A stretch of DNA of 64,000 bases. Origin: Desmodus rotundus (taxonomy: Eukaryota > Chordata > Mammalia > Chiroptera > Phyllostomidae). The notes under the pieces are model-generated. The model searched no databases. It was not told the DNA's origin and worked only from the letters and a program-made list of their open reading frames with translations. The position numbers and the translations under genes are program-made. The stretch covers positions 53,746,873-53,810,872 of the forward strand of contig NC_071399.1 in NCBI RefSeq assembly GCF_022682495.2, in the 5' to 3' direction. This document shows, piece by piece, positions 8,923-20,799 of the stretch (positions are counted from its first letter, which is position 1; the number at the start of each line of letters is the position of its first letter).

Positions 8923-11843
8923 AGAAGATTTTGGCTTTGGTTATGAATTTTGGAAGGTTCTGATTATGAAGGTCCTTGAATTTTGGGATAAGGAACTTAC
9001 TTAGCTAGGAGAAGGGACTTCTGGTAATATGATAAGTGTTTTAATGAAGTTAATTTGGTAGTAGTGTGAAGGAGGTACTGGAGGATGGAAGGATTATGTT
9101 TGTGGTGTCTACTCCTATCTTCCTATACCTATTCTTGCTTCCATTCTCCCTAGGTTAGACCTCGACTAAGGTCAGGGTCTCCTATAGTACAGCAATAATC
9201 CAACAACTCTCCTTGCCTCTAATCTCTTCCCTAAATAAGACAGTTGCAGCAAAACAGAAAGGATCAAAGGACATACATTTAAGGAAAAATTTAAGATATC
9301 AGGAAATAAACACTCCTAAAAGAAATTAGGAAGTTACAAAGCATACATTTTTTTTTCTTAGAGGACAGGCAATTTTCGTACCTAGGACTGGTCAGACATT
9401 AAATTTTTATTGCCCTCCTGAGTATGTATGTGGCTTTTCGAACGCTGAAATTTGTACATTGAATCCAGAGACAAAGTTAAGACTGTGTGAGACTGCCACC
9501 CTGTGGACAATTTAACTTAGAACTAAATCTACATTCACTTGAAGTTGACTATTTTGGAATTGTCTACGTTTTTCAACATTGCTATATGTAGTTATGCTCA
9601 TTAAATAAAAAGTTGAAATTAGTTTGTTTTCTGAGGCTTTTCAATATTTAAAATAAATCAATAGCTTAAAAAGTTACAGAGAAATTCAAGAATGCTTTTT
9701 GTGTGGCATGCTTCTGTCCTCCAATAATTTCATATCAAAGAGTTTGTTTTTCAAAACATTGTGGCATGTAGGCCTGTTGTAAATGGTCTTTTTTCTTATA
9801 TTGTACTGTTTTTATCCTATTTTATAATACATATAGTATTGTCCTTGAGAGTTATATTTTTTGAAAAATATGCCTCTTTTTGAAAGCTGCCTCTACTTTT
9901 TTTTTTGGTCTAAGTGAAAATGGTCTTCACTTCCTATTTTTGTGAAGTTAGATTTTATTGTTAGAAATTCTCCATGCTTTGATGAGTTTCCTTCATTGTA
10001 ATTATGGAATTGTAAACAATTTGGATTTCATTATATGTTATTTTGTTAGAAGGCAGTCTGCTCACAAATTAATCTGGTAAACTAGCTTGAATCAAAATGA
10101 AATGGTTATTGTGAAAGACTTATTTGCTCTCTGCAACTTGGGAAATGTTTCCGTCTTGAACTCTACAAAACTTTTCCAGTAGATGAACTGTGTTTACAGC
10201 CTGATGTCGTAAGTGGCTTGCACACTAGCATTCCCTGAGGTGTCAGGAGGGGTGGGGTTTTAGCGCTTCAAATTTGTGTTACCAGTTAGACAGAAATGGG
10301 CTGCAGCAGCATGCTGAGGTCAGCAATTGTATATTCTTTCTGATTGTGATATCCAGGCTGAGGAAGAGAATGGATGAGTATCCACTGAAGCCCTAAACCT
10401 TAAGTTACCTGATATTTTACCTTGGGGATCTTACATTTTGGTAATGGAGAGATTTTTTAAAAATATAATGTTAATGATTTTAAATATTTCTGAGTTTTTC
10501 TCAAATACAGCATGACAACATGGTAATAAATTTTAAATGCTTGGTTTTATTTCCCCTTTTCAAAGTAAGTGTAAGGGATTGTGGGTAACTTTTAAATTAC
10601 TTTTTGCTACATTTATATCTTACGTTCTACAGTTGATGTATACTGTGTAATTTTAAGCAATGTAGGCTATGAATTTTTTAAATGCAAATATTTATCTAGG
10701 CCCATAAAGTTTGACATATAAAAAAACAGTATTACAATACTTAGGTATGTTTAAGGAAAGTAACTTTCAAAATTACTTAATAGCCTATTTGCTTCTTTCC
10801 TAAATATTGGAACTAGCAGATAATCAAGTTAGAGATATATTTGTTTTCTAACTTCTCTAATGGTTTCATTATCATGTTGTTTTTAAAACTGTAAATGACA
10901 TTGAATTTCTAAAGAAATTTTTAATTTAATATTCAACCTATGCATAAGAAACTTTGTTACCACACAGTATCTGCCTTTTATGCTAGAATGGTGATTTATT
11001 AAATCTATAAGGTAGTTATTGTTCCCTTTTACTTTTTGCACTGGGGTTTGTTTTCAAAAATGTAAATAGAAAACTGTTTATTTTTTGAAAAGTAATTCCA
11101 GCATACATGGCTTATTTTGGTAAAGCAGTAACAACTATTATATAAAGTTATGTGTGTTGGGTGCATGCATGAACATTTCAATAGGTTTTTAATTTTTAAA
11201 TGCAAACTATTTACTATTAAATAAATACCTTTTATTGAAAACTCTTTTTCCTTTATTCTAGATCTCTTGGAAGGTATTTAGCTAAAGACTTCTAGATCCA
11301 GAGTCCTTTTAGATTGTCTTCAAGTCTTTATTTGTAGTTTAATCTTTTAGTGGAGTTCAAGTTTCTTTCCGATTCAAAATACCATGACCAAGATACATTT
11401 TTGATTTAGGATGTGTTGATACCTCACTTTGTGTGAAACTTTTCCTCTGTGTTAAGATTTAACTAATTCAATCTTTCAAGGTTATAATGGGATTGGTTTT
11501 ACCCCAGCTTTCCTAACATCAGTGTTTATCACTGATGCCTCCTTATGCCAAGGGACAGGGATGACCCTATCAATTGGGAATGATGGGGCCCTGCCACTCA
11601 TTCATCCACAGAATAGGGCAGGCACTGACCCAGTTGCAGGAGCTAAAGTAGAAAGGAAGAGTATGACAGGGAGGCATTGAACACAGGCAAAGTCCCAGCT
11701 GATAGGTGGGGCAGGGCTAAGGGGGAATACTCTGATGGGAGACAGAGCATAGGCTTAAATACTTCAAAACTCTAAGCAGGCAGTTGGCATCACGGAATTT
11801 CAGATTTGAGTGGGAATGCCTATCCTTTATTTGTCACCCTCCT
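8923..11843. other. unique AT-rich intronic sequence
   Basis: No exon, RNA gene or confidently named repeat was seen. The stretch 11520-11770 is GC-richer but has no recognisable content. Confidence 0.5.
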
Positions 11844-11870
11844 TTTTTTTTTTTTTTTTTTTTTTTTTTT
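11844..11870. repeat. poly(T) tract
   Basis: A run of about 27 T; no retroelement body is recognisable next to it. Confidence 0.9.
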
Positions 11871-12039
11871 GCCATTTCACACCAATTGCAATTTCATTGT
11901 CCCTTAAAATCCTGCTGTGAAAGACTTTCTTCTTTTTCCATTTTCAATACCTTCTTGGATGTTTGTTAGTTTATGGAGGATATTTTAAGAGGGCTTTTTA
12001 CCACGTTTGTAGAAAAGGAGAGCGCATAAAGTTTGTATA

Positions 12040-13080
12040 AAAGCAAATCTGTCAACTCACACTTATTAGTATGGCTACTATTAAAAAATAGAACATAACA
12101 AGTATTGGCAGGGATGTAGAGAAATTGGGGGCCTTTGTGTACTGTTTATGGAAATGTAAATGGTGCAGTTCCTAGGGAAAACAGTATGGCAGTTCCTCAA
12201 ACAATGAGAGAGAGAATTATCATGTGATCCAGCAGTTTCATGGCTATGTAACCACAGAACCAGCTCAAAATGGTCCTATCCTGTTTGATGACCAGGACAT
12301 GACTAGAACTTGAACACCAGAACCTTTTCAGAAGCTAAGGGTCCACTGCCCAGGAAGATTGGGTGTTGACACCCCTTTACTGTAAATGGCCAAGTTTCAA
12401 GGTCCTCCAGTTAAAACTTGTCCCACCAGCCCTTCCTCATACCTGTTCCCCCTAGCCCCTTAAAAACTCTAGGCCTGGTCCAGCGAGCAAGGTGAATTTG
12501 CAGCACCAGCAGGTCTCCCATCTTGGTTGGTGTCTTTTCAATAAACTTTTCCTTACTCCAAACTCAGACATGTTGAGTTTTGGCCTTTTGAAGGATTGGG
12601 CATAGGGATTTTGGTTCTGTCTCAAAGAGATATTTGTATACTAGTGTTTGTAGCAGCATTATTCACACTAGCCAAAAGATAGAAGTAACTAGAATGTCCA
12701 TCAATGGATAAATGGCTAAACAAAATGTACTTACAGTGGAATATTTTTTAGTCTTTAAAAGGGAGGAAACTGTGACACATGCTGAGGATATTATACTAAG
12801 TGAAATAAGCCAGTCACAAAATGACAAATACTGCATGATTCCACTTATATGTGGTACCTAGAACAGTCAGAATCGTAGAGACAGAAATAGAATGGTGATT
12901 GCCAGGAGATGGGGGGAGGGGAAATGAGGAGTTGCTTAATGGGTATAGAGTTTCAATTTTGCAAGATAGTTCTGAAAACTGGTTGCACTTGAATGTACTG
13001 ATTGCCACTGAACTATAAGCTTAGAAATGGTTAAAATGGTAAATTTTATGGTATGTTATCACAATTCAAAATTTAAAAGG
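12040..13080 (+). repeat. L1 3' region (12040-12246, 12603-13080) split by an LTR
   Basis: L1 ORF2 3' sequence is visible on both sides of an LTR-like insert: 'GTGATCCAGCAGTTTCATGG' just before it and 'CTCAAAGAGATATTTGTATA' after it. The 3' end continues through 'GGTACCTAGAACAGTCAGAA' to about 13080. It is decayed, with no usable frame. Confidence 0.8.
12247..12602 (+). repeat. solo LTR-like insertion in L1
   Basis: A TG...CA-bounded segment of about 356 bp with an AATAAA polyadenylation signal at 12540-12545 and a CT-rich, promoter-like middle. It cleanly interrupts L1 sequence. No clear target duplication remains and no internal retroviral genes were seen. The class is probably ERV1-like, but this is inference. 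Confidence 0.55.
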
Positions 13081-13149
13081 GCAAATATGAATTTATATTG
13101 GATACGCAAATTGTAAAAATGTAAAAAGCATCTGTAATGAGATTGAAGT

Positions 13150-13650
13150 TACCAATTTGGTCAATGTCCTGGTATTAGGTTCTAGAGATAGAAAAATGAA
13201 AAAAGCAGACAAGATCCTTTTGAAGCTTATAGTTTGGTAGGGGAGACAGACTTTGACTGAACGGATAAGTGTGCTGGAGGGTTACATCCTAACAGTAAGG
13301 TGGAAAAAAAGGCTGTACTTAAAAGTCTTCTTTAAGGAATGACATTTAAATAGAGACCTGAAGGATGAATAAGCATTGTTGAGGAGAAAGAGGGTATTGG
13401 GAATGAAGGGGAGGCTGAGGGAGTAGCATTTTGCAAATGCTTTGAAGCGGGAAAGAAAGTGTAGGTATATTTCGGGATATGAAAGAAGGCCCTGAGGGCT
13501 GTACTGAAGTGAAATGTGATGGGGGAGATGAGGATTGAAAGTGTCATCATACAAGGTATTGTAGGACATATTAAAGGATTTTGAATTTTATCTTAAGCAG
13601 AGTGGACAGACATTGATGGGTTTTAAGCTAGGGAGTATGGAAGTGGAATG
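13150..13650 (+). repeat. purine-rich ancient interspersed repeat, part 1
   Basis: A decayed AGG-rich repeat, recognisable by phrases such as GCAAATGCTTTGAAGCGGGA and GGCCCTGAGGGC, common in mammalian introns. Family name uncertain. Confidence 0.4.
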
Positions 13651-13850
13651 GAGTTAAATTAAGGAGAAAAATTATATATCTTTTTGTACTGTGTGGCCTT
13701 TAACTGTAAATTACCTTCTTAATATGGTGCTTGAATGTCAGAGGGAAAAATGGTTTGATTCAATTTATTCAGATGATATATTGGTTGCCAGTGTGGCCTG
13801 TAATTGTGGTAAATGTACTTGAAAGGTGAATTTTAGGGAATTGTCCAGGG

Positions 13851-14071
13851 CAGGGGTGTCCTGGACACCTTTCATTTCCACTGGGGGCCACATCAGCCTC
13901 GAGGTTTTCTACAAAGGGCCGAATGTAATTTTAGGATTGTATAAATGTAACTACTCTTTAACAGTTAAGTGAGAGCTCGGTGTTGCCTCTGGGTAGAAAC
14001 AACCTGCTGGGCCAGATAAAACAAGGTGGAGGGCCTGATCGGTCCCAGGGGCCTTGTGTTTGCCACCTATG
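13851..14071. mobile_element. hAT-type MITE, 221 bp
   Basis: Begins CAGGGGTGTC and ends GCCACCTATG, imperfect terminal inverted repeats of the hAT style. It is flanked by an imperfect 8-bp duplication (GTCCAGGG at 13843-13850, GTCTAGGA at 14072-14079). The internal phrase GGGCCGAATGTAATTTTAGG is typical of an old mammalian non-autonomous element. No transposase is present. Confidence 0.75.
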
Positions 14072-14085
14072 GTCTAGGATAATTG

Positions 14086-14570
14086 AGAAGAGGTAATTTT
14101 CTCCTTTATGCTATTGACTTAATAGTTGAAAACCCCAAAATGGATGAGTTTGCCCAGGGAGAATGAGGAGTGAGAAGAGGGCTTTCAATTGAACCTTTGG
14201 GACCTTCAGTGTTCAGTGATGAGTTAGAGGAGGTGGGGTGGAGAAGACTGAAGAGAAGTGTTCCAGAATTGGAGGTAAACCAGGAGAGAGTAATTATTAG
14301 GTTTAACAAAATAAGTTCTGAAAGTGTTAATTGGTTTTAGCCCTGTGTAGTCATTGGCTTCAGTTAGATTTAGTGGCATAATAGGGTAAGTTAGATTAAG
14401 TTAATAATAGATTAAGTTAGCTGAGAATGAGTCAAAGAATGAATGGGAAATGAAGAAGTGGAGTATAGACAAATCTATGAAGAGGACTGGCTGTGAAGGG
14501 AGAGAGTAAGAATGGTAAATGGAGTTGGGAGTATATGTGACAGTTGGGGTGTCAAATTATGGAGGATTTT
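14086..14570 (+). repeat. purine-rich ancient interspersed repeat, part 2
   Basis: Appears to continue the repeat seen at 13150-13650, so the hAT MITE probably lies inside or next to it. Degenerate, no coding potential. Confidence 0.4.
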
Positions 14571-15960
14571 TTTTTTGGTAAGAAAAAGCTTGAATATAAA
14601 AAATATCCTCTTAGATCTATGAAATATTTGAAAAATATGTTACACACCTTGCTCATTCCCTAAATAGGATCTATTGAATACAAATATGACCTCCCCACTG
14701 ACTTAATGTAGATACGGTATTCAGGGACTGTGTACATTCAGGTATAATTAGTTCTGTTGAGGTACGGAGGTCTGTTTTTCACTATACAGTACTAAACTTC
14801 TGGTCACCTGGGCAGTAAAAGTCAGAGATTCCTGGGTCCACTTGGCCTATGAAATTTGACTCTTAGGTGCAAGACTTAGATGTGTGTATGTGTGTGTGTT
14901 TACTCAGGGATTGTCTTTAGATGATCATCATGCATCTGTTCTGTGGACTGACTTTAGAGAATTGTTGCCCTAAGAATGCTTTACTTTGAAGTCTTCTGAA
15001 TGCCTTTTAATAGCTCTCTCATGATGTATGTCAAGCATTTAGCAAGGAAATTTTTAAAATTTTGCCTTTCTACGACTGGGTAATGGTAAAAGTTCTTTTT
15101 GGTTTTTTGTTTGTTTGTTTGTTTTAGGATGAAACTAGCTTCATCCTTTTTCTTGATTGTAAATGTGATGCATCTTCTCCAGTAACTTTTCATAGTTCTT
15201 CCTCCTCCCTGCACTCCAAGAGCTATGGTGCTTCCTCCTTTTGCGTTGCCTTTGCTCCTCCGCTAACAGCTTCTTTACATGATTGGCTCCTTATCATTCA
15301 ACTTTCAAAATAGCTGTCACATTTTCAGAGAGGCCATCTGTATCGAAGGTTGGTTTTCCTGGTCACCCTTTACGTCACTTTTCTTGGTCACCCAGCCTCA
15401 CTTGTGGGCAGGAGCTATGCCTGAATTGTTTAACTGGGTCTACAGGTAAACTGACTGTATCCTGAGTCTATAGAACAGTGCCAGGCATAGAAACTACTTA
15501 AGTACCAAACAACAAAGACAGCTAATACAAATCATAAATCTTACTAATCAGCAGAAGTACTGTTAACTCTTTTTAGTTGATCATTACTTAAGACATTGAA
15601 ATGTGGACCATAAACATATAAAAATAGATTGCGTAGTGATATTTGCTGTTCTGTAATTGCATGTTTTACCTAAATGTGTTCTGAAAAGTTTTCCATATCT
15701 GTACAGTTTTATGTAGATATTCATTGTAAACTGAGTAATATGGAGTGTTTCATGTAATTAGATATGACTTCTGTAATATCTGCTCTGTGTAAGTTTGTTT
15801 CCAATATTTTAGTATTTTGAATAATATTGCTGGATTTTTATCTATGAGTTTGTATATGTGTTTATTTTATTAGAATAAATTCTTAGGACTGAAATTGCTG
15901 GGTGAAAAGATACATATAGTAAGGTCTTTAGGTTGTGAAATTGCTTTCTGGAATGATACT
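14571..15960. other. intronic sequence; possible L2 remnant at 15200-15500
   Basis: Mostly unique. The end of 15200-15500 (GAACAGTGCCAGGCATAGAA) resembles an L2 3' end. No exon seen. Confidence 0.4.
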
Positions 15961-16164
15961 CTTTTACCTTCTTGAAAAGTATGAGACAATTTATTATCAC
16001 TATAGCCTCTCTAATCATTTTATTGTGTGCTCTCAATCAGGTGAAAAGTAGTATTATTTTTCTGCTCTCAGGTTGTGAAAATTAGCATCTTTTTGAATAT
16101 CTTTTGTGTAGGCCCAATTTTCTGATAGAGTGTTTGATTCAGTTAATAGTAGTTGGGGTTTTTT

Positions 16165-16850
16165 TAAGGCTATTACAAGAGACAAAGAAGGATCCAGTGA
16201 TTCCACTTCTGGGTATATATCCAAAGAAAGCCCAAACCATAATTTGAAAGGATATGTGCATCCTTATGTTCATTGCAGCACTATTTACAATAGCCAAGAT
16301 ATGGAAGTAACCCACGTGCCTGTCAATAGAAAAGTGGATAAAAAAGCTGTGGTACATACATACGGTGGAATATTACTTGACCATAAAAAAGAATGAAAAT
16401 TTATCATTTGCGACAGCATGGATAGACCTAGAGGGCATTATGATAAGTGAAATAAGTCAGACAAAGACAAGTACCATATAATTTCACTTCTCTGTGGAAT
16501 CTAAAGAACAAAGTAAACCAACAAACAAAACAAATGGAATCACAGACTGATGGTTGCCAGAGGGATGGGGGATTGAGAGGCTGGGTGATAAACGGGAAGG
16601 GATTAAGAAATACAGATTGGTAGTTAACAAAATAGTCACGGAGATGTAAAGTGCAGCATAGGGAATATAGTCAATAATATTGTAATAACTTTGTATGATG
16701 CCAGGTGGTTACTTGAAATATTGGGTGGATCACTTTGTAAAGTACATGATTATCTAACCACTATGCTGTAGATCTGAAACTAATACAAAATGATATTAAA
16801 TGTAAACTAATGGAAAAATAAAATTAAAAAATAATTTTATCCTCCCACAT
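16165..16850 (+). repeat. L1 3' end (ORF2 C-terminus + 3'UTR)
   Basis: The classic L1 ORF2 3' segment is readable ('CACTTCTGGGTATATATCCA' at 16205-16224; 'CACTATTTACAATAGCCAAG' at 16279-16298) and ends in an A-rich tail near 16850. The frame is broken. It is 5' truncated. Confidence 0.88.
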
Positions 16851-16964
16851 TTTATTATAAAAAATTTTAAACGTATAGCAAAGTTAAAATTTGATAATGA
16901 ACATTCGTATACCAACCACATAAATTTTGCTATTAATATTTTATAATATTTGTTTTATTATATA

Positions 16965-17162
16965 CCATATTTTTCAGACTATAAGATGTACCCCCCCCAA
17001 TTTGGGAGGAAAATGGGGGTGCATCTTATAGTCCGGATGTAGCTTACCTGGCTTGCTGGGGTGGGGGGCGGCAGTGGAGCAGGGTTTTTATTTCCTATTT
17101 TCCTCCTCTAAAACCTAGGTACATCTTATGGTCTGGTGCGTCTTATACTCTGAAAAATACGG
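16965..17162. mobile_element. TA-flanked palindromic MITE (mariner-like), 198 bp
   Basis: Ends are inverted repeats of about 28 bp: left CCATATTTTTCAGACTATAA, right (complement) CCGTATTTTTCAGAGTATAA. The element is flanked by TA on both sides. A secondary inverted repeat lies inside it (GATGTACC... / ...GGTGCATC). No coding capacity. Tc1/mariner origin is inferred from the TA target. Confidence 0.7.
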
Positions 17163-17269
17163 TATTTATCCTTCTATCTAAAGTAAATTGCAGGAACTAG
17201 TACATTTTCATCTGAATACATTAGCATCCTTATCATAGATTGTAGTTTTAATAATTTAGTTGGGTTTTT

Positions 17270-17484
17270 TTAATCCTCACCTGAGGAGGACATGCTTATT
17301 GATTTTAGAGAGGTAAAGGATAGAGAGAGCGAGAGCAACATCCATTAGTTGCCTTTCACACATGCCCTGACAGGGGGACCGAATCCACAACCTAGGCGTG
17401 TGACCTGACTTAGGAACCAAACCCTGCGACCTTTTGGTTTATGGGACGATATTCCAACCAACTGAACCATACTGGCCAGGGCTA
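17270..17484 (-). repeat. VES SINE, tail type 2
   Basis: Reverse VES copy with head at 17484. Its tail reads AATCAATAAGCATGTCCTCA on the minus strand, a tail variant also found in the copy at 45623. The target duplication is unclear. Confidence 0.85.
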
Positions 17485-17839
17485 GTTATATATTTTTTTT
17501 AAGTAAAGCTTATATAAATTAAGTGCATGAATTTTTTTTTTTTTACCTTAAACATTTTATTTCAACTTAAAACAGAATTGGATGTTCACTGGCCAATCTT
17601 GGATGAAGAGGCCAAGGCTGTTTTCTTTGAGTATAAGCCCACTGTTGCAGCTGTATATTGTTATTGTCTTTCTACATGCCCACAATATACTGCCTAAGAT
17701 TTCTAGTTTTGTTTTTTTAAGTGGAGCAAGAACTTTATTTTTTGTAAAGCATTTGCTGAGTTTCAACAATTGTATTTGCTTGTGTCAGTGTTTAATGCAC
17801 AAGTCATAATTTTTGAACAACTATATATATACCACCTAT

Positions 17840-18170
17840 ATTATTTTTAAAGATTCTGTTGGTTGGCTGATTGTTTACATCAGAACTGACTCAGCTGGTG
17901 CTAGACATATAATCCAAGGTGGCTTTACTCACATGGCTGGGGCCTCTTTGTGTGGCTCTCATAATCTGGTGGTGCCAGAAGGGATCCCAGCAGCAAAACA
18001 GGGTAAGCCTCTGTGTCCTATACTTTTTAAGCCTCTGCTTATGTTGTTTATTATTTCATTGACCAAAGCAAGTCACTTGGCCAATCCCATATTTAAGGAG
18101 TGGAGAAGTAGACTTGGCATCTTGATGGGAGAAGAGGCAAAGTCGTATTTCATATAGAGAAGTATGAACA
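17840..18170 (+). repeat. probable ancient mammalian repeat fragment
   Basis: Phrases such as GTTGGTTGGCTGATTGTTTA and CCAAAGCAAGTCACTTGGCC recur in mammalian genomes. I recognise the style but not the family name. It holds an open frame of 114 codons that I do not believe codes for protein. Confidence 0.35.
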
Positions 18171-18469
18171 AATTAGTACCTATTACTGCAGCAGTTTGCC
18201 ATAGGAGGTAAAGGTGTCAGTTAACTGGTTATCTAACAGAGACGTTTTTCAGGCAGTGAGAACAGATTATGCAAAGACCTAGGGGGAAAGAATACTTGAC
18301 GTTTTCTTGGGATAGCAAGGTAAGAAAGGTCAGTGTGACTAGAAGAGAGGTAGCAAGTAGGTATTATTAGTAAGAGGTACAATCACAGAGGTTGGTAAGA
18401 TCTTGCAATTCTTGTAAGAAGTTAATGAAGAATTTTATTTTTGTGTGAAATGAGTTGTAAGAGGGCTTT

Positions 18470-18560
18470 ATTTATTTATTTTTGTTCATCTTGTTTGAAA
18501 CTCTCTGCACTTCCTGGACATGTGTGTCTATTTCCTTTACCAGGCTAGGGAAATTTTCTG
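18470..18560 (-). repeat. older L1/HAL1 ORF1 fragment
   Basis: Matches ORF1 of the local L1/HAL1 elements in reverse (phrase CTGCACTTCCTGGACATGTG, compare the region near 19838). It is cut off by the insertion of the next element. Confidence 0.55.
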
Positions 18561-18564
18561 TCTT

Positions 18565-20790
18565 TTTTTTTTAGTATTTATTGATTATGCTACTACAATT
18601 TTTCCAATTTTTGCCCCTTTATCCCCTCTCCACCCTGCCCCTCCAGCATCCCCGCCTCCTTAGTTCATGTCCATGGGTTGTACGTATAAGTTCTTTGAGT
18701 CATCTGTTTCCTATACCATTTTTGACCTGTCCCCATCTATTTTATGCCTACTAATTATGCTGCTTCTTCCCTGTACCTTTCCCCCACATTCCTCCCTTCC
18801 CCTGCCACACTGAAATCCCTTCGTGTGATGTCCATTTCTCTGATTCTGTTCCTGTTCTGGTTTTTTGCTTAGTTTTAGTTTTTGTTGTTTTTCTTTTAGG
18901 TTCATTTGTTGATAGTTATGAGTTTGTTGTCATTTTACTGTTCATATTTTTGATCTTCTTCTTTTTCTTAGATAAGTCCCTTTAACATTTCATATGATAA
19001 TGGCTTGGTGATGATGAACTCCTTGAACTTGACCTTATCTGGGAAGCACTTTATCTGCCCTTCCATTCTAAATGAAAGCTTTTTTCTTTTGTGGATTATG
19101 TTCCAGTTAAAGGTGAGATCATATGGTATTTGTCCCTCACCGCCTGGCTTATTTCACTTAGCATAATGCTCTCCAGTTCCATCCATGCCATTGCAAAGGG
19201 TATAAACTCCTTTCTCTCTGCTGCGTAGAATTCCATTGTGTAAATGTACCATAATTTTTTGATCCACTCATTTGCTGATGGGCACTTAGGTTGCTTCCAG
19301 TACTTGGCTATTGTAAATTGTGCTGCTATGAACAAAATATAACCAGAGACATTGAAATTAAGAACATTGTAACAATAGCCACAGGGGAATGGGGAGGGGA
19401 AAGTGGGGAGAGAGGTCTATAGGAGCTACTATAAAGGACACAAGGACAAAATCAAGGGGGAGGGTAGAGGTGGGGGAGGGAGGTGGGACTGGCTGGTGAG
19501 GGGTGGAGGGAAGGAGAGAAAATGCAGACAATTGTAACTGAATACAAATAAATAAATTAATTAAAAAAATAAATGAAAACTTTGCTGGATAGAGGAATCT
19601 TGGATGTAGGTCCTTGCCTTTCATGACTTCAGATACTTCTTTTCAGCCCCTTCTTGCCTGCAAGGTTTCTTTAGAGAAATCAGCTGATAGTCTTATGGGA
19701 ACTCCTTTGTAGGCAACTGTCCCCTATTCTCTTGCTGCTTTTAGGATTCTCTCCTTAACTTTAATCTTGGGTAACTTAATGATGATGTGCCTTGGTGTGT
19801 TCCTCCTTGGGTCCAACTTCTTTGGGACTCTCTGAGCTTCCTGGACTTTCTGGAAGTCTATTTCCTTTGCCAGATTGGGGAAATTTTCCTTCATTATTTG
19901 TTCAAATAAGTTTCCAATTTCTAGCTGTTGTTCTTCTCCTTCTGGCCCCCCTATAATTCTGATATTGGAACATTTCATGTTGTCCCAGAGGCTTGGGAGA
20001 GTCCCTTCACTTTTTCAAATTCTTGTTTCTTCGTTTTCTTCTGGACGGATGCTTATTTTTTTCCGTTGTTCCAAATCATTGCTTTGACTCCTGGTTTCCT
20101 TCCTGTCACTGTTTATTCCCTGAACATTCTGCTTTATTTCACTTTGGGTATCCTTCATTCGTTTTTTCATTTTTTGACAAAGCTCAATCAGATCTGTGAG
20201 CATTTTGATTACCAGGGCTTTAAGTTCTCCATCAGATGGGTTGGTGATGTTCTCATCGCTTAGTTCTGAGGTTATACTCTGTTCTTTCATTTGGGCCATG
20301 TTTCTTTGTCCTGGCACAGCTGATAAGTTGTAAGGGAGCAGGGCCTTAGGTATTCTACTGGGCAGGGCCACTCTCTTTGCAGCACTGTGGTGCTGCCTAT
20401 GAGGATGGGGCCAGAGATGGAACAACACAGCTCCTCTGCTTGTCCCTAGCACACTTTCTGTCCGACTCTTGTGTGAGACTGGGAGTATCTCCCACTGCAG
20501 CAACCCCAGCAGTAGCCCACAGCCACTTCTGAGTCCCCTTAAGTCAGCCCTTCTGTTGCAGCTCCCCAAGCTCCGCAGTCAGCCCTGCCCCCAAGGCTGC
20601 CCCATCGCCAAGGTTTTTCTAAGTCAGCTGGCGCAATCTGTGCCTTACTGGTCTGGTTGATTTTTTCTTAATTCCTTGGTTGTTGGACTTCCATGCAGAT
20701 TGTTTTTTTTTTTTGTTTATTGATTTTTGATTGGTATCCTCCTTTTGGACGTGAAAGGTTTCTACCTACATCTCCATCATTATTTTTAAA
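18565..20790 (-). mobile_element. HAL1-like element A, split by an L1
   Basis: Half-LINE-1: a 3'UTR and tail at low coordinates (18565-19082, with the conserved ATTGATTATGCTACTACAAT end), ORF1 and 5'UTR at 19571-20790. No ORF2 lies between ORF1 and the 3'UTR. ORF1 starts at 20299 (MAQMKEQ...) and shows the coiled-coil N-terminal part and RNA-binding part typical of L1 ORF1p, but is broken. The 5' end (TACATCTCCATCAT on the plus strand) is decayed. A twin-primed L1 sits inside the 3' part. Confidence 0.85.
19083..19570. mobile_element. L1 insertion with 5' inversion (twin priming)
   Basis: 19083-about 19338 is L1 ORF2 C-terminal sequence on the minus strand; a decayed frame at 19096-19335 reads MFIAAQFTIAKYWKQPKCPS. 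About 19339-19570 is L1 3'UTR with an A-rich tail on the plus strand. A 13-bp target duplication, AAATGAAAGCTTT (19070-19082) / AAATGAAAACTTT (19571-19583), brackets both halves, so they arrived in a single event. Confidence 0.9.
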
Positions 20791-20799
20791 TTGAGGGCT

